Source of the DNA: Arthrobacter sp. 31Y | Lineage (GTDB): Bacteria > Actinomycetota > Actinomycetes > Actinomycetales > Micrococcaceae | Direction of reading: 5' to 3' | Length of the DNA stretch: 64,000 nt | NCBI RefSeq assembly: GCF_000526335.1 | Contig: NZ_JAFW01000001.1 | Span: 3,410,001 to 3,474,000, forward strand | In this document: in pieces, positions 29,601 to 38,993 of the stretch | Layout: each line of letters starts with the position of its first letter | How positions within the stretch are numbered: the stretch's first letter is position 1 | Program-made: the position numbers and the translations under genes | Notes under the pieces: generated by a model | Database searches by the model: none | The model's input: only the letters and a program-made list of their open reading frames with translations | Told to the model about the DNA's origin: nothing

Positions 29601-32600
29601 ATGACAACACGGATAGTCCATCGTCCTGCCCGGACCACACTTCCCGAAAAGACACCCCAAGCTGCACAGCTGGACGCTCCGCCGCAGCTGGCCGGCGGCG
29701 CAGGCGGGATGAACCTCCTTGCCCTGGTGCCCATGCTGGGAGCCGCTACATCGGTAACAGTCATGATGCTCTTCCGGGGATCATCCCTGGCCGGCATCGG
29801 CGCGATCATGATGGTGGCCACTGTCTTGGCTTCGGTGGTGCTCATGTTCTCCCAGCGCGGCAAGGCTACGCGACAAAGGGCGACCAAACGCCGCCTGTAT
29901 ATGGACTACCTCAGGCGCCGCCGCTCAGACTTTGAGGCAGAAGAACAACGTGCGCGGGCTGGCGCAAATGCGGCCCATCCGCCGGTGGATCGCTTGGTGC
30001 AAAGCGTGGTCAACCATCCCCACCGGCTCTGGGAACGCCGCCGGACGAGTCCTGACTTCCTGGTCACCCGGTTCGGCACCGGCAGTGTTCCGCGCAGACC
30101 CATCACGATTCAGGACAGCGGCGATGCTGTTGAACGTCCGGATGCCTTTATGCTCTCTGAAGCCGAACAGCTTCGCCATCGTTTTGGCAGCAATCCGGAC
30201 ATGCCGCTGACGCTGCCGCTGGCTGCAGTGTCCGACGTATCAATCGTGGGGGACCGGGAAACGGCACTGACGGTATGCCGCAGCCTGGTCTGCCAGCTTT
30301 CTGCCGCACAATCTCCCGAGGACGTGGAGCTGGCGATCGTTGTTGGTGAAGCCGAGCTGGAGCGCTGGGAGTGGACCAAATGGCTGCCACATCTGCAGGA
30401 CCGCGGAACACTTCGCAGGGCGGGTTCCTTGACCGAATTGGCCGGCCTGTTGGAAAACTCCTTGGGTGCGCGGCTCACGGCCGTTAACAGCGCCGCTCGA
30501 AACTTCCAACAAGTCCCCGCGGACGCCCTTCCGCGACTGATTATTATCACGGACCTCCCGGAGCAAAACGCTGTTGCGCTCCCCGGGGTGCCGGCTGACC
30601 TTCCGTTGTCCCGGCTTGCGGTGACTCGAATCCATGTTTTGGCTGAACAGCAGCAAGAGCCGGAACGGGTTGATCTCCGCTTGATGGTCTCGCCTGACGC
30701 GCTGAGCTTGGAAGCTACCGCCACCGGCCAAACCATGCAAGGCGTTGCTGATGACGTGCCTGAGGTGGTTGCCGAATCCGTAGCCAGGGCGTTGGCTCCG
30801 CTGCGTCTCTCGGAGTTGTCCCACGAATTCGGGGAGCACAAGTCTTCGCGCAGCTACGCCGAGGCATTGGGTCTCACCGACTACACAGCCGAGGCCATGC
30901 TCCGACTGTGGAAGAGCCAGCGCGGCTCGGACTTCCTGCGGGTTGCCATCGGAGAAGACGAGGACGGAACACCGGTTCACCTGGACCTGAAAGAACCGGC
31001 CCAGCAAGGCATGGGTCCGCACGGGCTATGCGTGGGCGCAACTGGTTCGGGCAAGTCCGAGCTCCTGCGAACAATTGTGCTGTCGTTGATCGCCACCCAT
31101 TCACCCGGGGACCTCAACATGGTCCTGGTGGACTACAAAGGCGGCGCGACGTTCGCCCCGTTCGAGGCAGCCCCGCATGTTTCCGGGTTGGTCACAAACC
31201 TGGTCAGCGATGCCAGCCTGGTGGACAGAATCTACTCCAGCCTTGCGGGAGAGGTTAAACGCAGGCAGGAGTTGCTGAAGAACGGTGGCGACTTCGCTCA
31301 CATCAACGATTACCGGAGCGCCCGTAGCAGGAACCCTGACAACCCGGCACTTGCTGAGCCGCTGCCCTATCTGTTCGTGTGCATCGACGAATTCGGGGAG
31401 TTGCTGACCGCACGAGCAGATTTCATCGACCTCTTGTTGTCCATCGGCAGGATCGGCCGCTCAATCGGCATCCATCTGCTCCTGGCGTCCCAGAAAGTGG
31501 AGCAAGGCATGCTCCGCGGGCTCGATACCTATCTGGCCTACCGGATAGCGCTCCACACCAATTCGGAGAGCGAAAGCCGGACAATCATCGACGTCCCCGA
31601 TGCCTATCACCTGCCAAGTACCCCCCGGCCACGGCATCCTCAAAGTGGACACCACCGTGTTCAAACGATTCCGTGCGGCTTACGTCTCCGGCGCCTTGCC
31701 CCTACAGGAGGACGACGCCGTAGATACAGTTGCGGAGTCCGTCCCTGTGCAGTCCTTCCGCCTGGCAGAGGATTCGGTCACCGAGGTGCCTGATCACGCC
31801 TTGATGAGAAGCACGGTGATGAGCGCCCGTTCCGTAGAAGGCAAGCGCCCCTCGAATGAGGCAGAAAGCGCAACCATCCTCTCCGCCGTCGTGGGTTTCG
31901 CCGCTGAACAGCCGCGACTAACGCAACCCGTATGGCTTCCGCCCTTGCCGGCGGCCGTGTCCCTCGCGGGAACCGGTGCCTCACTGGACCTCACCTCCAC
32001 AGGGCCCAGGCTCACCCAGCCGCAATACCTAAGCCCAGCCGTCGGGATCCTGGACGACCCGGCCCGGCAGTGGCAAGGGCCATGGCACCTGGACCTCACC
32101 GCCCGAGGCGGCAACATAGCGATCATCGGCGCCCCGCACAGCGGCAAATCCACCGCGCTGCGGACCATCGCGGCATCGCTGGCCTTGAGCCATGGGGTGG
32201 ATGACATCAATATCTACGCGGTGGACCTCCTTGGAAATGCGCTTGCAGGGCTGGCGGGGCTTCCTCACTGCAGCGGGGTGGCCGGCCGCGGCAACCGGGA
32301 GTTGCTCCGGAGAACCATTGAGGAAGTTCAAGGGCTGCTTAACGTCCGGCAGTCCGTGTTCGATCACCACAAACTGGATTCACTACAAGCCATGCGTGCT
32401 CTCCGATCCAGGGGCGGGCTCGGAGAGCTGGCATGCACCGACGCTTTACTTTTCATCGACGGCTTCGGAAGCCTGACCTCCGAGTTTCCTGAACTGGAGG
32501 AAGCGGTGCACGACGTCATGACACGTGGCAGCACCTTGGGCGTGCACGTGGTGGTAAGCCTGCGGAGTTGGGCCGAAGTCCGGATGTCCAGGCAGTCACT

Positions 32601-33576
32601 CTTGGGAACGAGGATTGAGCTGCACCTTGCCGATCCCGCGGATTCACTTGATCGCCGCCTCGCAACAACCCTTGGGGCAAACCGGCCAGGACGTGCCCTG
32701 ACAATGGACAAGACGGTTGGACATTTCGCCCTTCCGTCGTTGTCCCCAACTCCGGATCGGGACAATGCCGGGCAGGAACTTGCCGAGCTCGGGTCGGTCC
32801 TGCGCAAGTACAACGCGTTGAGCGCTCCTCCGGTGCGCGTCCTGCCCACCATCACGAGGCTTTCGCCGGATCACCGTCCGATCCGCGGCAGTATTGCGCT
32901 GGGCATCCGGGAGCACGACGCCGACATCGATCACCTTGATCTTTTCGGCGCGGACAGGGGAGCCGTGGTGGTTGGGGACCCCGAAACCGGCCGGACCAAC
33001 TTGCTGCGGACTGCAGCCTCCCAGTTGATGGCCTCGCACGGACCGGGTCAGCTGGCCTTTGCGGTGTTCGATCCTCGCCAGCAGCTGCAGGACTTCATCC
33101 CCGATGAGTACCTGGGAGAGTATGCGTCCAACGGACAAAAGGCAGCCCAGCTTGCCGACTTCGTTGCAGGGCAGGTGCGGGACCGGTTGGGCGATGGAAG
33201 CAGCGCACCCGTCCGGACGCCCAAGATCGTCCTCTTGGTGGACGACTATGACATTTTGGCGGCCACCGGAAACCAGCCGTTGCGGGCACTGGCAAGCTAC
33301 CTTCCCTCGGGGGCAGATGTTGGACTTTTTGCCATGGTCACCAGCAGGACCACCGGGAGCGGCATGATGATGCACGACTCCTTCATTGCCAGTCTCCGGG
33401 CCGCCGGCGCTCCCGTGATTATGTTCTCGGGGGACCGCTCAGAAGGAGTGATCGCCAACGGTGAGCGCCCAGTTCCACTGCCTGCGGGTCGGGCAAGGAT
33501 TCTGCGCACCAGCCGGCCACCCGTGACGGTCCAGACCTTCTACCAGGATCACGAGGTTGTTCACCATGAGCTATGA
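29601..33576 (+). pseudogene. eccC: EccC-type FtsK/SpoIIIE ATPase of the T7SS, split by a 1-nt frameshift
   Basis: Two frames (29601-31793 and 31600-33576) form one EccC of about 1324 residues when one C of the six-C run at 31621-31626 is ignored: the joined text reads DAYHLPSTPGHGILKVD, the usual family sequence. Two N-terminal TM helices (MNLLALVPMLGAATSVTVMM; ASVVLMFSQ) precede three FtsK-type domains. Domain 1 has an intact Walker A GATGSGKSELLRT (~residue 480) and Walker B LFVCIDEFGEL. Domain 2 has GAPHSGKSTALRT. Domain 3 is degenerate (GDPETGRTNLLRT). EccC is the motor that binds ESX substrates. As written, the protein is truncated after domain 1 plus out-of-frame residues; whether this is an error, inactivation or recoding is open. 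Confidence 0.85.
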
Positions 33577-33946
33577 CTTTCACCTGATTTGCGATGAGGA
33601 TCCGCGCGAAGGCCGGTTCGCCTATGCCTGCGGCGAGTTCGAAAACAAGTTCTTTGTCAACGCCGTGGAGGGCTCCGAGAACCTTGTGGTGAATCTCGCG
33701 GGGGAAGATCTAGGGCTCATCAGCGTTCCCCTGAACGTGCCGAATTCTGAAGTGCGCCGGGTCTTTGGTGAGGAGGTAGCCCACCAGCTTGCCGGGGACG
33801 CCTGGGTCTCTGAGGTCAACTGCCCTTATGACAAAGACACTGCCGAGGCCGTGCGCGCCTTCCTCATGATCACGGTGATCGGAACCAAAGGACTTCTCAT
33901 TGATCCGCAGTCCAACGAGGTCATCAACGCGGAATGGGGAGCATGA
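33566..33946 (+). CDS. Hypothetical protein of the T7SS operon
   Basis: 126 residues from ATG 33566, overlapping the end of eccC by 11 bp. Soluble, acidic, with SYDFHLICDEDPREGRFAYA at the start, SVPLNVPNSEVRRVFGEEVA in the middle and FLMITVIGTKGLLIDPQSNE near the end. The fold and family are not recognised; the final IDPQ..E strand recalls small immunity or chaperone proteins but this is weak. The tight overlaps on both sides (11 bp with eccC, 4 bp with the next gene) show it belongs to the secretion operon. Confidence 0.7.
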   Translation: MSYDFHLICDEDPREGRFAYACGEFENKFFVNAVEGSENLVVNLAGEDLGLISVPLNVPNSEVRRVFGEEVAHQLAGDAWVSEVNCPYDKDTAEAVRAFLMITVIGTKGLLIDPQSNEVINAEWGA

Positions 33947-34869
33947 GTTCAATACCGTTGGTGCCCGTTCCCACTCCAGCGGGCCGTCCATGGCTTAGCA
34001 GGACGCTGCGCGGGGATCTGCAGCAAGCTGCGGCTGCATCGGCGGGAAACGGCATAGTCGCCCTGCAGACACAAGCCGATGCTGCCGTCAGTTACCCGCT
34101 GCTGGCATTTCTCAAAGCCGCACGAATCCCTTGGGTGGTGGAAGGATCCGACGGCGAGGCGCGCGATGCCCTCATGGCCGCCGAGGACTCCGCGGCGACC
34201 GAGGCCTTTGCGGCGACCGAGGCCTTAACGGCGGCGGGCGCGCCAGAGGTGAGCCCCGCCGTCGTGATGTATGGCAGTGTGCTGCATGCTGCCTCGGGAG
34301 ACCTGATGCTGGGAGCCTTCACGTCCGCCATGTTGGCTGCTGCCGGATGTACTCCCGAATACATGGGGCCAGTAGAGCCACTCCACGAGCCGTGGGACCC
34401 GGCCGTGTTGACTGCCGGGCTTCGGGAGGACATGCCCTTGGGGATCTGGCTGCTTTCCGGGCAGGGTTTCGCAGGAGTAGTGACTGCATACCGCGCGGAG
34501 GCAGGTGTGGTGGAGGCTTTCGATGTGATGACCATGGCTCCCGGCATTGATGCGCTGGCAGATCCGGCTGCCCTGGAGGCCGCAGTGCGGGCCAACGCAC
34601 AGGAATTCGGCGCGGAGCTCCATGTCGGGGCCTCAGGTCTCAGCGTCGGCGTGGGACAGGATTTCTTGAGGGTGCCGCAGTTGCTGGTACTGGGGCCGTC
34701 GTTGCGCCGAATCGTGCCTGAAAGCCTTATGGAGGAGCCCACAGGGATGACCGCCCAGGACCTGGGCTACGCGCCGTTCCAGCATCTGGCCATCCGGTAC
34801 CCGGCGGCTTCCACGTGGGATGGCGGCATAGCCCGCGCCACGCAGCAACGGATACTCGGCGCGGCGTAA
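33943..34869 (+). CDS. Hypothetical T7SS-operon protein
   Basis: 308 residues from ATG 33943, which overlaps the preceding stop by 4 bp; a start at 33934 is less likely. The protein is Ala-rich and soluble: LSRTLRGDLQQAAAASAGNG near the start, SPAVVMYGSVLHAASGDLML in the middle, FLRVPQLLVLGPSLRRIVPE and YAPFQHLAIRYP later. No TM helix or signal. No family recognised with confidence; a DUF6177-like T7SS protein is one possibility. Last gene of the plus-strand secretion operon and convergent with the MinD-like gene. Confidence 0.65.
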   Translation: MSSIPLVPVPTPAGRPWLSRTLRGDLQQAAAASAGNGIVALQTQADAAVSYPLLAFLKAARIPWVVEGSDGEARDALMAAEDSAATEAFAATEALTAAGAPEVSPAVVMYGSVLHAASGDLMLGAFTSAMLAAAGCTPEYMGPVEPLHEPWDPAVLTAGLREDMPLGIWLLSGQGFAGVVTAYRAEAGVVEAFDVMTMAPGIDALADPAALEAAVRANAQEFGAELHVGASGLSVGVGQDFLRVPQLLVLGPSLRRIVPESLMEEPTGMTAQDLGYAPFQHLAIRYPAASTWDGGIARATQQRILGAA

Positions 34870-34906
34870 GCGAAGCACTGGGGAGGCCGCGGGGCCAGTA
34901 GCTGGC

Positions 34907-36181
34907 CTAGACGTAACCGTCCACGATCGCTGCGGCGATCTCCTTGTAAGCCCGCCGGGTTCCGCCCGAAATCTTGTCCAACGAAATGCGGTCGCCATCA
35001 GCGACGCCGCGATCGTGGGGCACCGTAATGAGCTGCCGGCAGAAACCGGCAAGGTGCTCTTCGATGGCACGTTTATTGACGCGGCTGGACACTTGGTCTT
35101 TGTCCGTGACCACCACAATGGCGTTTCTTGCCAGATTCTCGTACCCATGGTCGGCTAGCCACTGGAGGGTGTTGCGGGCACGTTTTGCACCGCTCACTGC
35201 GTAACCGGAGGCGATGACCAAGTTGGTTGCTTCCGGGAGCACTCCGGCCATGGCCGGGTGTGACACGCCCGTGCCGCAATCAGTAAGAGTCACCGAATAG
35301 TACTGGGAAACCAGGTGCTTGATCTTCAGGTATTCAGCAGCCGTCAAGGCATCGGACAACGCCGGGTCCTGCTCGCCTGCCACAAGGTGCAGCCTGTTGG
35401 CGTGATGCATGTAATCGGTGAGCATTGTCAGCGAGGTGATCTTTTCGATGTCCCGGACAATATCCGTAATGGTGCGTGGCTTGACCTTTTGATAGAGCAT
35501 TTCGCCCAGTGCGCGTTCGGCCAGATCCCCGCTGTCAGGGTTGGCATCGATCGCGCACGGGTGATCGCCCCGGTATTCGGCAAGGATCATGCCCACACCC
35601 ACCGTGGTGGATGTCTTGCCGATGCCGCCCTTGAGGCTGAGGATCGCTGTGTTGAAGCTGCCGGAGAGCGGACGGGCGATCCGGCGCTCCAACTCCGCCT
35701 CGTCCTGGTCTTTGGCGCTGGGGCCCAGGTTCACGAAACCACCCGTGGCAGAATACAGGGCGCCGCGTAACCCAGTGGTGGGGCGGGGCCGGTCCGGCCT
35801 GACGAATTGAGTCTCGAGGTGTGCAGAACCGTAGCTCGGGTTTGCCGGGGGAGCATCGGCCGATTCTGCAGCGGATTGGGCTGATTCTGCGGGCGAGGAG
35901 TCTACTGACCCCGGGAATCCAGTCACCGCTTCTGCGCGACCGTCTGGATGCACGTGGAACCGGCCCTCTTGACCCTTGGCATGGTCGATCGCGGCCGCCA
36001 GAACCGGCGCTCCGGATGACTTGGCATAGTCCGCAAGTACCGCAATTGCCGCCGAGTAAGGATCGGTCCCCTCAGGAGGAGAAATGGCCTCTCCGCCTAC
36101 TGTTACCCTGCCGTCGGCAAACACTTCGACGCGTGTGGCCCCCAGTTCCATCGCTGTACCCTTCGATATTCCGCTAAGCAT
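34907..36181 (-). CDS. MinD/ParA-like ATPase linked to the T7SS locus
   Basis: About 424 residues from ATG 36181; an ATG at 36151 (MELGATRVEVFADGRVTVGG) is an equally possible start and 36223 is less likely. Residues up to ~150 form a small N-terminal domain and a Ser/Ala/Pro linker. Then comes a full deviant Walker A, FNTAILSLKGGIGKTSTTVG, followed by HPCAIDANPDSGDLAERALG, VTLTDCGTGVSHPAM and LVIASGYAVSGAKRAR, the MinD/ParA series. Unlike the MinD-like protein at 28571 the catalytic lysine is present. It probably positions or energises the secretion machine (inference). Confidence 0.85.
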   Translation of the reverse strand: MLSGISKGTAMELGATRVEVFADGRVTVGGEAISPPEGTDPYSAAIAVLADYAKSSGAPVLAAAIDHAKGQEGRFHVHPDGRAEAVTGFPGSVDSSPAESAQSAAESADAPPANPSYGSAHLETQFVRPDRPRPTTGLRGALYSATGGFVNLGPSAKDQDEAELERRIARPLSGSFNTAILSLKGGIGKTSTTVGVGMILAEYRGDHPCAIDANPDSGDLAERALGEMLYQKVKPRTITDIVRDIEKITSLTMLTDYMHHANRLHLVAGEQDPALSDALTAAEYLKIKHLVSQYYSVTLTDCGTGVSHPAMAGVLPEATNLVIASGYAVSGAKRARNTLQWLADHGYENLARNAIVVVTDKDQVSSRVNKRAIEEHLAGFCRQLITVPHDRGVADGDRISLDKISGGTRRAYKEIAAAIVDGYV

Positions 36182-36265
36182 CTTGGCGACGCTCCAACCA
36201 GTGATACTAGCCGGGGTAGGCACGGCGGGTCATGTCACGTGTCCTGCGCCGGTATATCCAGCCTG

Positions 36266-37030
36266 CTATTTGGAACCGGTCATTGATCCATTCATGGTGC
36301 TCAGCCTGTTGTTTTCGTCGAACGCGATAGTGGCCTTCCCGTCGTCGAACGTTACCTCAAGGGTGCCCGGAGACGGTTCGGTGACTGGTGTCTGAAGCCG
36401 GAAGCGGGCGTAGCTTTCCACGGCTCGGCGGTGGTCCTCGATCATGCCGGCGGCCACCGCCTCCATGACGCGCATCTGGAAGGTGAGGGCTGATGGCGGC
36501 CCCAGCTCCAGGCTGCCGTGGTTATAGGCGACCACGGCCATGGAGCCCCTGCCGATGTCGGATGTGAAGTGGTTCGCCCGGCCGGTAATCATTTTCACTG
36601 CGGTGGCAATCTTGAAGGCCACCAAGGTTGATCCGGCCTTTTCTGCGCTGAGCCTGACTTCCTCATCCGCAAATGCTGGGACGATGCTGGTGAAGGGAAC
36701 CTCACCATTGGTCAGTTCCTCAATGCCGTAGTGCCGGCCGAATGCCACTACTTGGTCAAAGACTTCCTTTTGGGCAGGCGTGGCCGCAACATTCGGATTC
36801 GCCCATCCCCACAGGAAACTCTTGGGACCAGGGCCGGACGTTCCCACAAAAGCAGTCTGCAAATGCTTTGAACTTCTCCCGGGAAAGTGGAATTCCACAC
36901 TGGCGAACTGATCGTCAGTGTTCCAACGCTCGTAGCCCCATTCCTCAAAACGATCGTCCTGCATGTGATGGGTTTCGAGGAAAAGGATGGCACCGTCGTC
37001 GACGATGTTTTGGAAGGTCAGCTCAGTCAT
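36266..37030 (-). CDS. DUF6882-like hypothetical protein
   Basis: 254 residues from ATG 37030. Soluble. Features are ELTFQNIVDDGAILFLETHH, FVGTSGPGPKSFLWGWANPN, a middle GIEELTNGEVPF and a C-terminal half with RANHFTSDIGRGSMAVVAYN. The SFLWGWAN stretch with the following FG..YGI..L pattern is that of DUF6882 proteins, whose function is unknown. Not obviously coupled to the T7SS genes: there is an 84-bp gap to the MinD-like gene. Confidence 0.65.
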   Translation of the reverse strand: MTELTFQNIVDDGAILFLETHHMQDDRFEEWGYERWNTDDQFASVEFHFPGRSSKHLQTAFVGTSGPGPKSFLWGWANPNVAATPAQKEVFDQVVAFGRHYGIEELTNGEVPFTSIVPAFADEEVRLSAEKAGSTLVAFKIATAVKMITGRANHFTSDIGRGSMAVVAYNHGSLELGPPSALTFQMRVMEAVAAGMIEDHRRAVESYARFRLQTPVTEPSPGTLEVTFDDGKATIAFDENNRLSTMNGSMTGSK

Positions 37031-37111
37031 GGGACCCAGCCTAGACATGGGGCCGGACAGTGAAGCAAGTCAAGAAGGCCGGTTGTTGATAAGTGCCATT
37101 TGTCGACTTTC

Positions 37112-37330
37112 CTAGTGCCGTCCGCTGGTCCTAGCCATTAAGGCCTGGAGGTCTTCGGCAACCTTGGCTACCTCACGCTGCCTTGAAGTGCGGACAGGCT
37201 TTGATCCATGCGTTGCCTGCCGGGTCGGCCGGTTGGTAGCGCGGGTTTGGCGGTGGACTTGAGGATCGCGAACGGGTGCGTCGACGGTGACGGCGCCCTG
37301 CAGGGGATCGTGGAAAAGGGGGAAGCTCAT
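37112..37330 (-). CDS. Small basic hypothetical protein
   Basis: 72 residues from ATG 37330 with an AGGA site about 10 bp upstream. The sequence begins SFPLFHDPLQGAVTVDAPV and goes on to a very basic, Thr/Arg/Gln-rich middle, ending VAKVAEDLQALMARTSGRH. It has no known family. It is downstream of the MarR gene (109 bp) on the same strand, and could also be a chance ORF. Confidence 0.35.
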   Translation of the reverse strand: MSFPLFHDPLQGAVTVDAPVRDPQVHRQTRATNRPTRQATHGSKPVRTSRQREVAKVAEDLQALMARTSGRH

Positions 37331-37439
37331 AGTTTCTGATCCTGACAGAAACGCCCCTTTGCCGATATGGACAGGTGCATACGGTAGCCGGGGGCTGCTG
37401 TGCAGATGTCCATCCATCGCCCCCAATCGAGGGACGACC

Positions 37440-37898
37440 TTACCCCCAGAGCGCCTTCTTCAACAGTGCCCTCAGCTGCACGTTCTCTTCCTCGCTGAGT
37501 GCCGCGAGCTGTGTCCGCTCGCACTCTTCCAGTCCGGTCCGTGCTTTGTTGTGGATCCTGCGGCCTTCAGCGGTGGAGACGATGATCTTGGCCCGGCGGT
37601 CCTGCTTGCCTTGGGCTCGTTTGACCAGGCCGCGGTGCTCCAGATCGTCTACGAGGCTGACTACCTGGCTGGGATCCAGGCTGAGGAAATCGGCGAGTTC
37701 ACGTTGTGTGGGTTCCAACCCGCTGCAGGCGAGCGTCAGTACGGAGAAGGACCGCTCCCGGAGGCCGTAGTCGGCCAGGGCTTTGTTGTTGAGGAGTGAA
37801 CCGGTGGCGTGCAGTTTGGCCAGCAACAAGCCCACATCACTGCCGATTTTTGCTGCGGCGAGGCGCGGGGTTTCCACTTCGGTGCTTTGCGGGCCCAT
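37440..37898 (-). CDS. couR: MarR family regulator, CouR-like
   Basis: 152 residues from ATG 37898, picked because GGAG lies 5 bp upstream. A winged-helix MarR: GLRERSFSVLTLACSGLEPT, QRELADFLSLDPSQVVSLVD (recognition region) and the wing VKRAQGKQDRRAKIIVSTAE. It diverges from the catabolic operon at 38038 and an inverted repeat TCAATGA/TCATTGA lies in the shared gap. In Rhodococcus jostii the cou genes are controlled by the MarR protein CouR, which releases DNA on binding hydroxycinnamoyl-CoA; the same is inferred here from gene content. Confidence 0.8.
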   Translation of the reverse strand: MGPQSTEVETPRLAAAKIGSDVGLLLAKLHATGSLLNNKALADYGLRERSFSVLTLACSGLEPTQRELADFLSLDPSQVVSLVDDLEHRGLVKRAQGKQDRRAKIIVSTAEGRRIHNKARTGLEECERTQLAALSEEENVQLRALLKKALWG

Positions 37899-37924
37899 GA
37901 CAACTCCAATAGTAATGAAAAACA

Positions 37925-37963
37925 ATCGTTGACTTTTTCAATGATCCGTATTCTCATTGATCA
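37925..37963. promoter_or_regulatory. Candidate CouR/MarR operator
   Basis: TCAATGA (37938-37944) and TCATTGA (37954-37960) form a perfect 7-bp inverted repeat with a 9-bp centre. A third related half-site, ATCGTTGA, lies at 37925-37932. The region is midway between the marR ATG and the first catabolic gene. Confidence 0.6.
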
Positions 37964-38037
37964 TGACAAGGATCTCACGTTGCAGTGGGATCGGCCTCAC
38001 CGGCTCCGGCCGGTTACTGCATGCGAAGGAGCACGCC

Positions 38038-38991
38038 ATGAGCTTGAACGGCAAGGTTGCAATCGTCACCGGGAGTGGACAGGGTCTTGGACTCGCTTAC
38101 GCGAGGGAACTCGCCCGCCAGGGTGCCGCCGTCGTGATTAACGACGTGAATGCTGCGACTGCGGCGGAGGCTGTTGCGCTGATTGAGGCCGACGGCGGCC
38201 GGGCCACCGCCGTGGTGGTTCCGGTTGGATCGACAGATGCTGCGAAGGCTTTGGTGGCCGGTGCTGTTGAAACGTTCGGCCGGCTGGACATCCTGGTGAC
38301 GAACGCCGGGATTCTGCGGGACAAGAGCCTGTTGAAGATGACGGATGAGGATTTTGACGTCGTCATCAACGTCCATCTGAAAGGCACATTCACCTGTGTC
38401 CGTGAAGCGTTTGCGTACTTCAAGGAGAACAACGTCGCGGGCCGGATCATCACGATTGGTTCGCCGACCGGCCAGCGCGGCAACTTTGGCCAGACGAACT
38501 ACGCCGCGGCGAAGGCCGGCATCGTCGGCATGGTGCGCACGTGGGCCCTGGAGATGAAGAAGGCCGGTGTGACGGTGAATTCGGTGATTCCGGTGGCGGC
38601 TACGGCAATGACCAAGACGGTGCCGTATTTCCAGAAAGCTGTCGAGGCTGACGAGCGTGGCGAGGCGATGCCGTCGTTCTTCCGTCACGATCTTGGTTTT
38701 GGAACGGCCGACGACGTTGCCGGGCTGATTGCCTTCCTCGCCTCTGATGAGGCTGCCGGGATCACGGGCCAGGCGATCGGTGCCGGTGGTGACCGGTTGC
38801 AGGTGTGGACGCACCCGACGGCGGCGAGCACTGAGTACCGAGAAGGCGGCTGGAGCTACGAGGCGCTGCAGGAGAACGCCGGTTCGCTGTTCGGCGCCGA
38901 GGCGCTGCAGAGCTTCGGTGAGGAATTCCTGCCCTTGCCCGCGGAGTTGCAGCCCGAGCCGGCTAAATCTGAAGCGGTTCAGGCGCGCTGA
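38038..38991 (+). CDS. couN: SDR family dehydrogenase, CouN-like (3-hydroxyacyl-CoA dehydrogenase)
   Basis: 317 residues from ATG 38038 with AAGGAG at a good distance; the longer frame to 37957 crosses the regulator region. Rossmann motif VTGSGQGLGLAYARELARQG, NDV at the end of strand 2, NAGILRDKSL, and catalytic Ser/Tyr/Lys in TIGSPTGQRGNFGQTNYAAA followed by KAG. It should oxidise the 3-hydroxyacyl-CoA formed by the MaoC-type hydratase in a beta-oxidative side-chain shortening of hydroxycinnamates. First gene of a seven-gene operon (2 bp before the next). Confidence 0.8.
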   Translation: MSLNGKVAIVTGSGQGLGLAYARELARQGAAVVINDVNAATAAEAVALIEADGGRATAVVVPVGSTDAAKALVAGAVETFGRLDILVTNAGILRDKSLLKMTDEDFDVVINVHLKGTFTCVREAFAYFKENNVAGRIITIGSPTGQRGNFGQTNYAAAKAGIVGMVRTWALEMKKAGVTVNSVIPVAATAMTKTVPYFQKAVEADERGEAMPSFFRHDLGFGTADDVAGLIAFLASDEAAGITGQAIGAGGDRLQVWTHPTAASTEYREGGWSYEALQENAGSLFGAEALQSFGEEFLPLPAELQPEPAKSEAVQAR

Positions 38992-38993
38992 TC

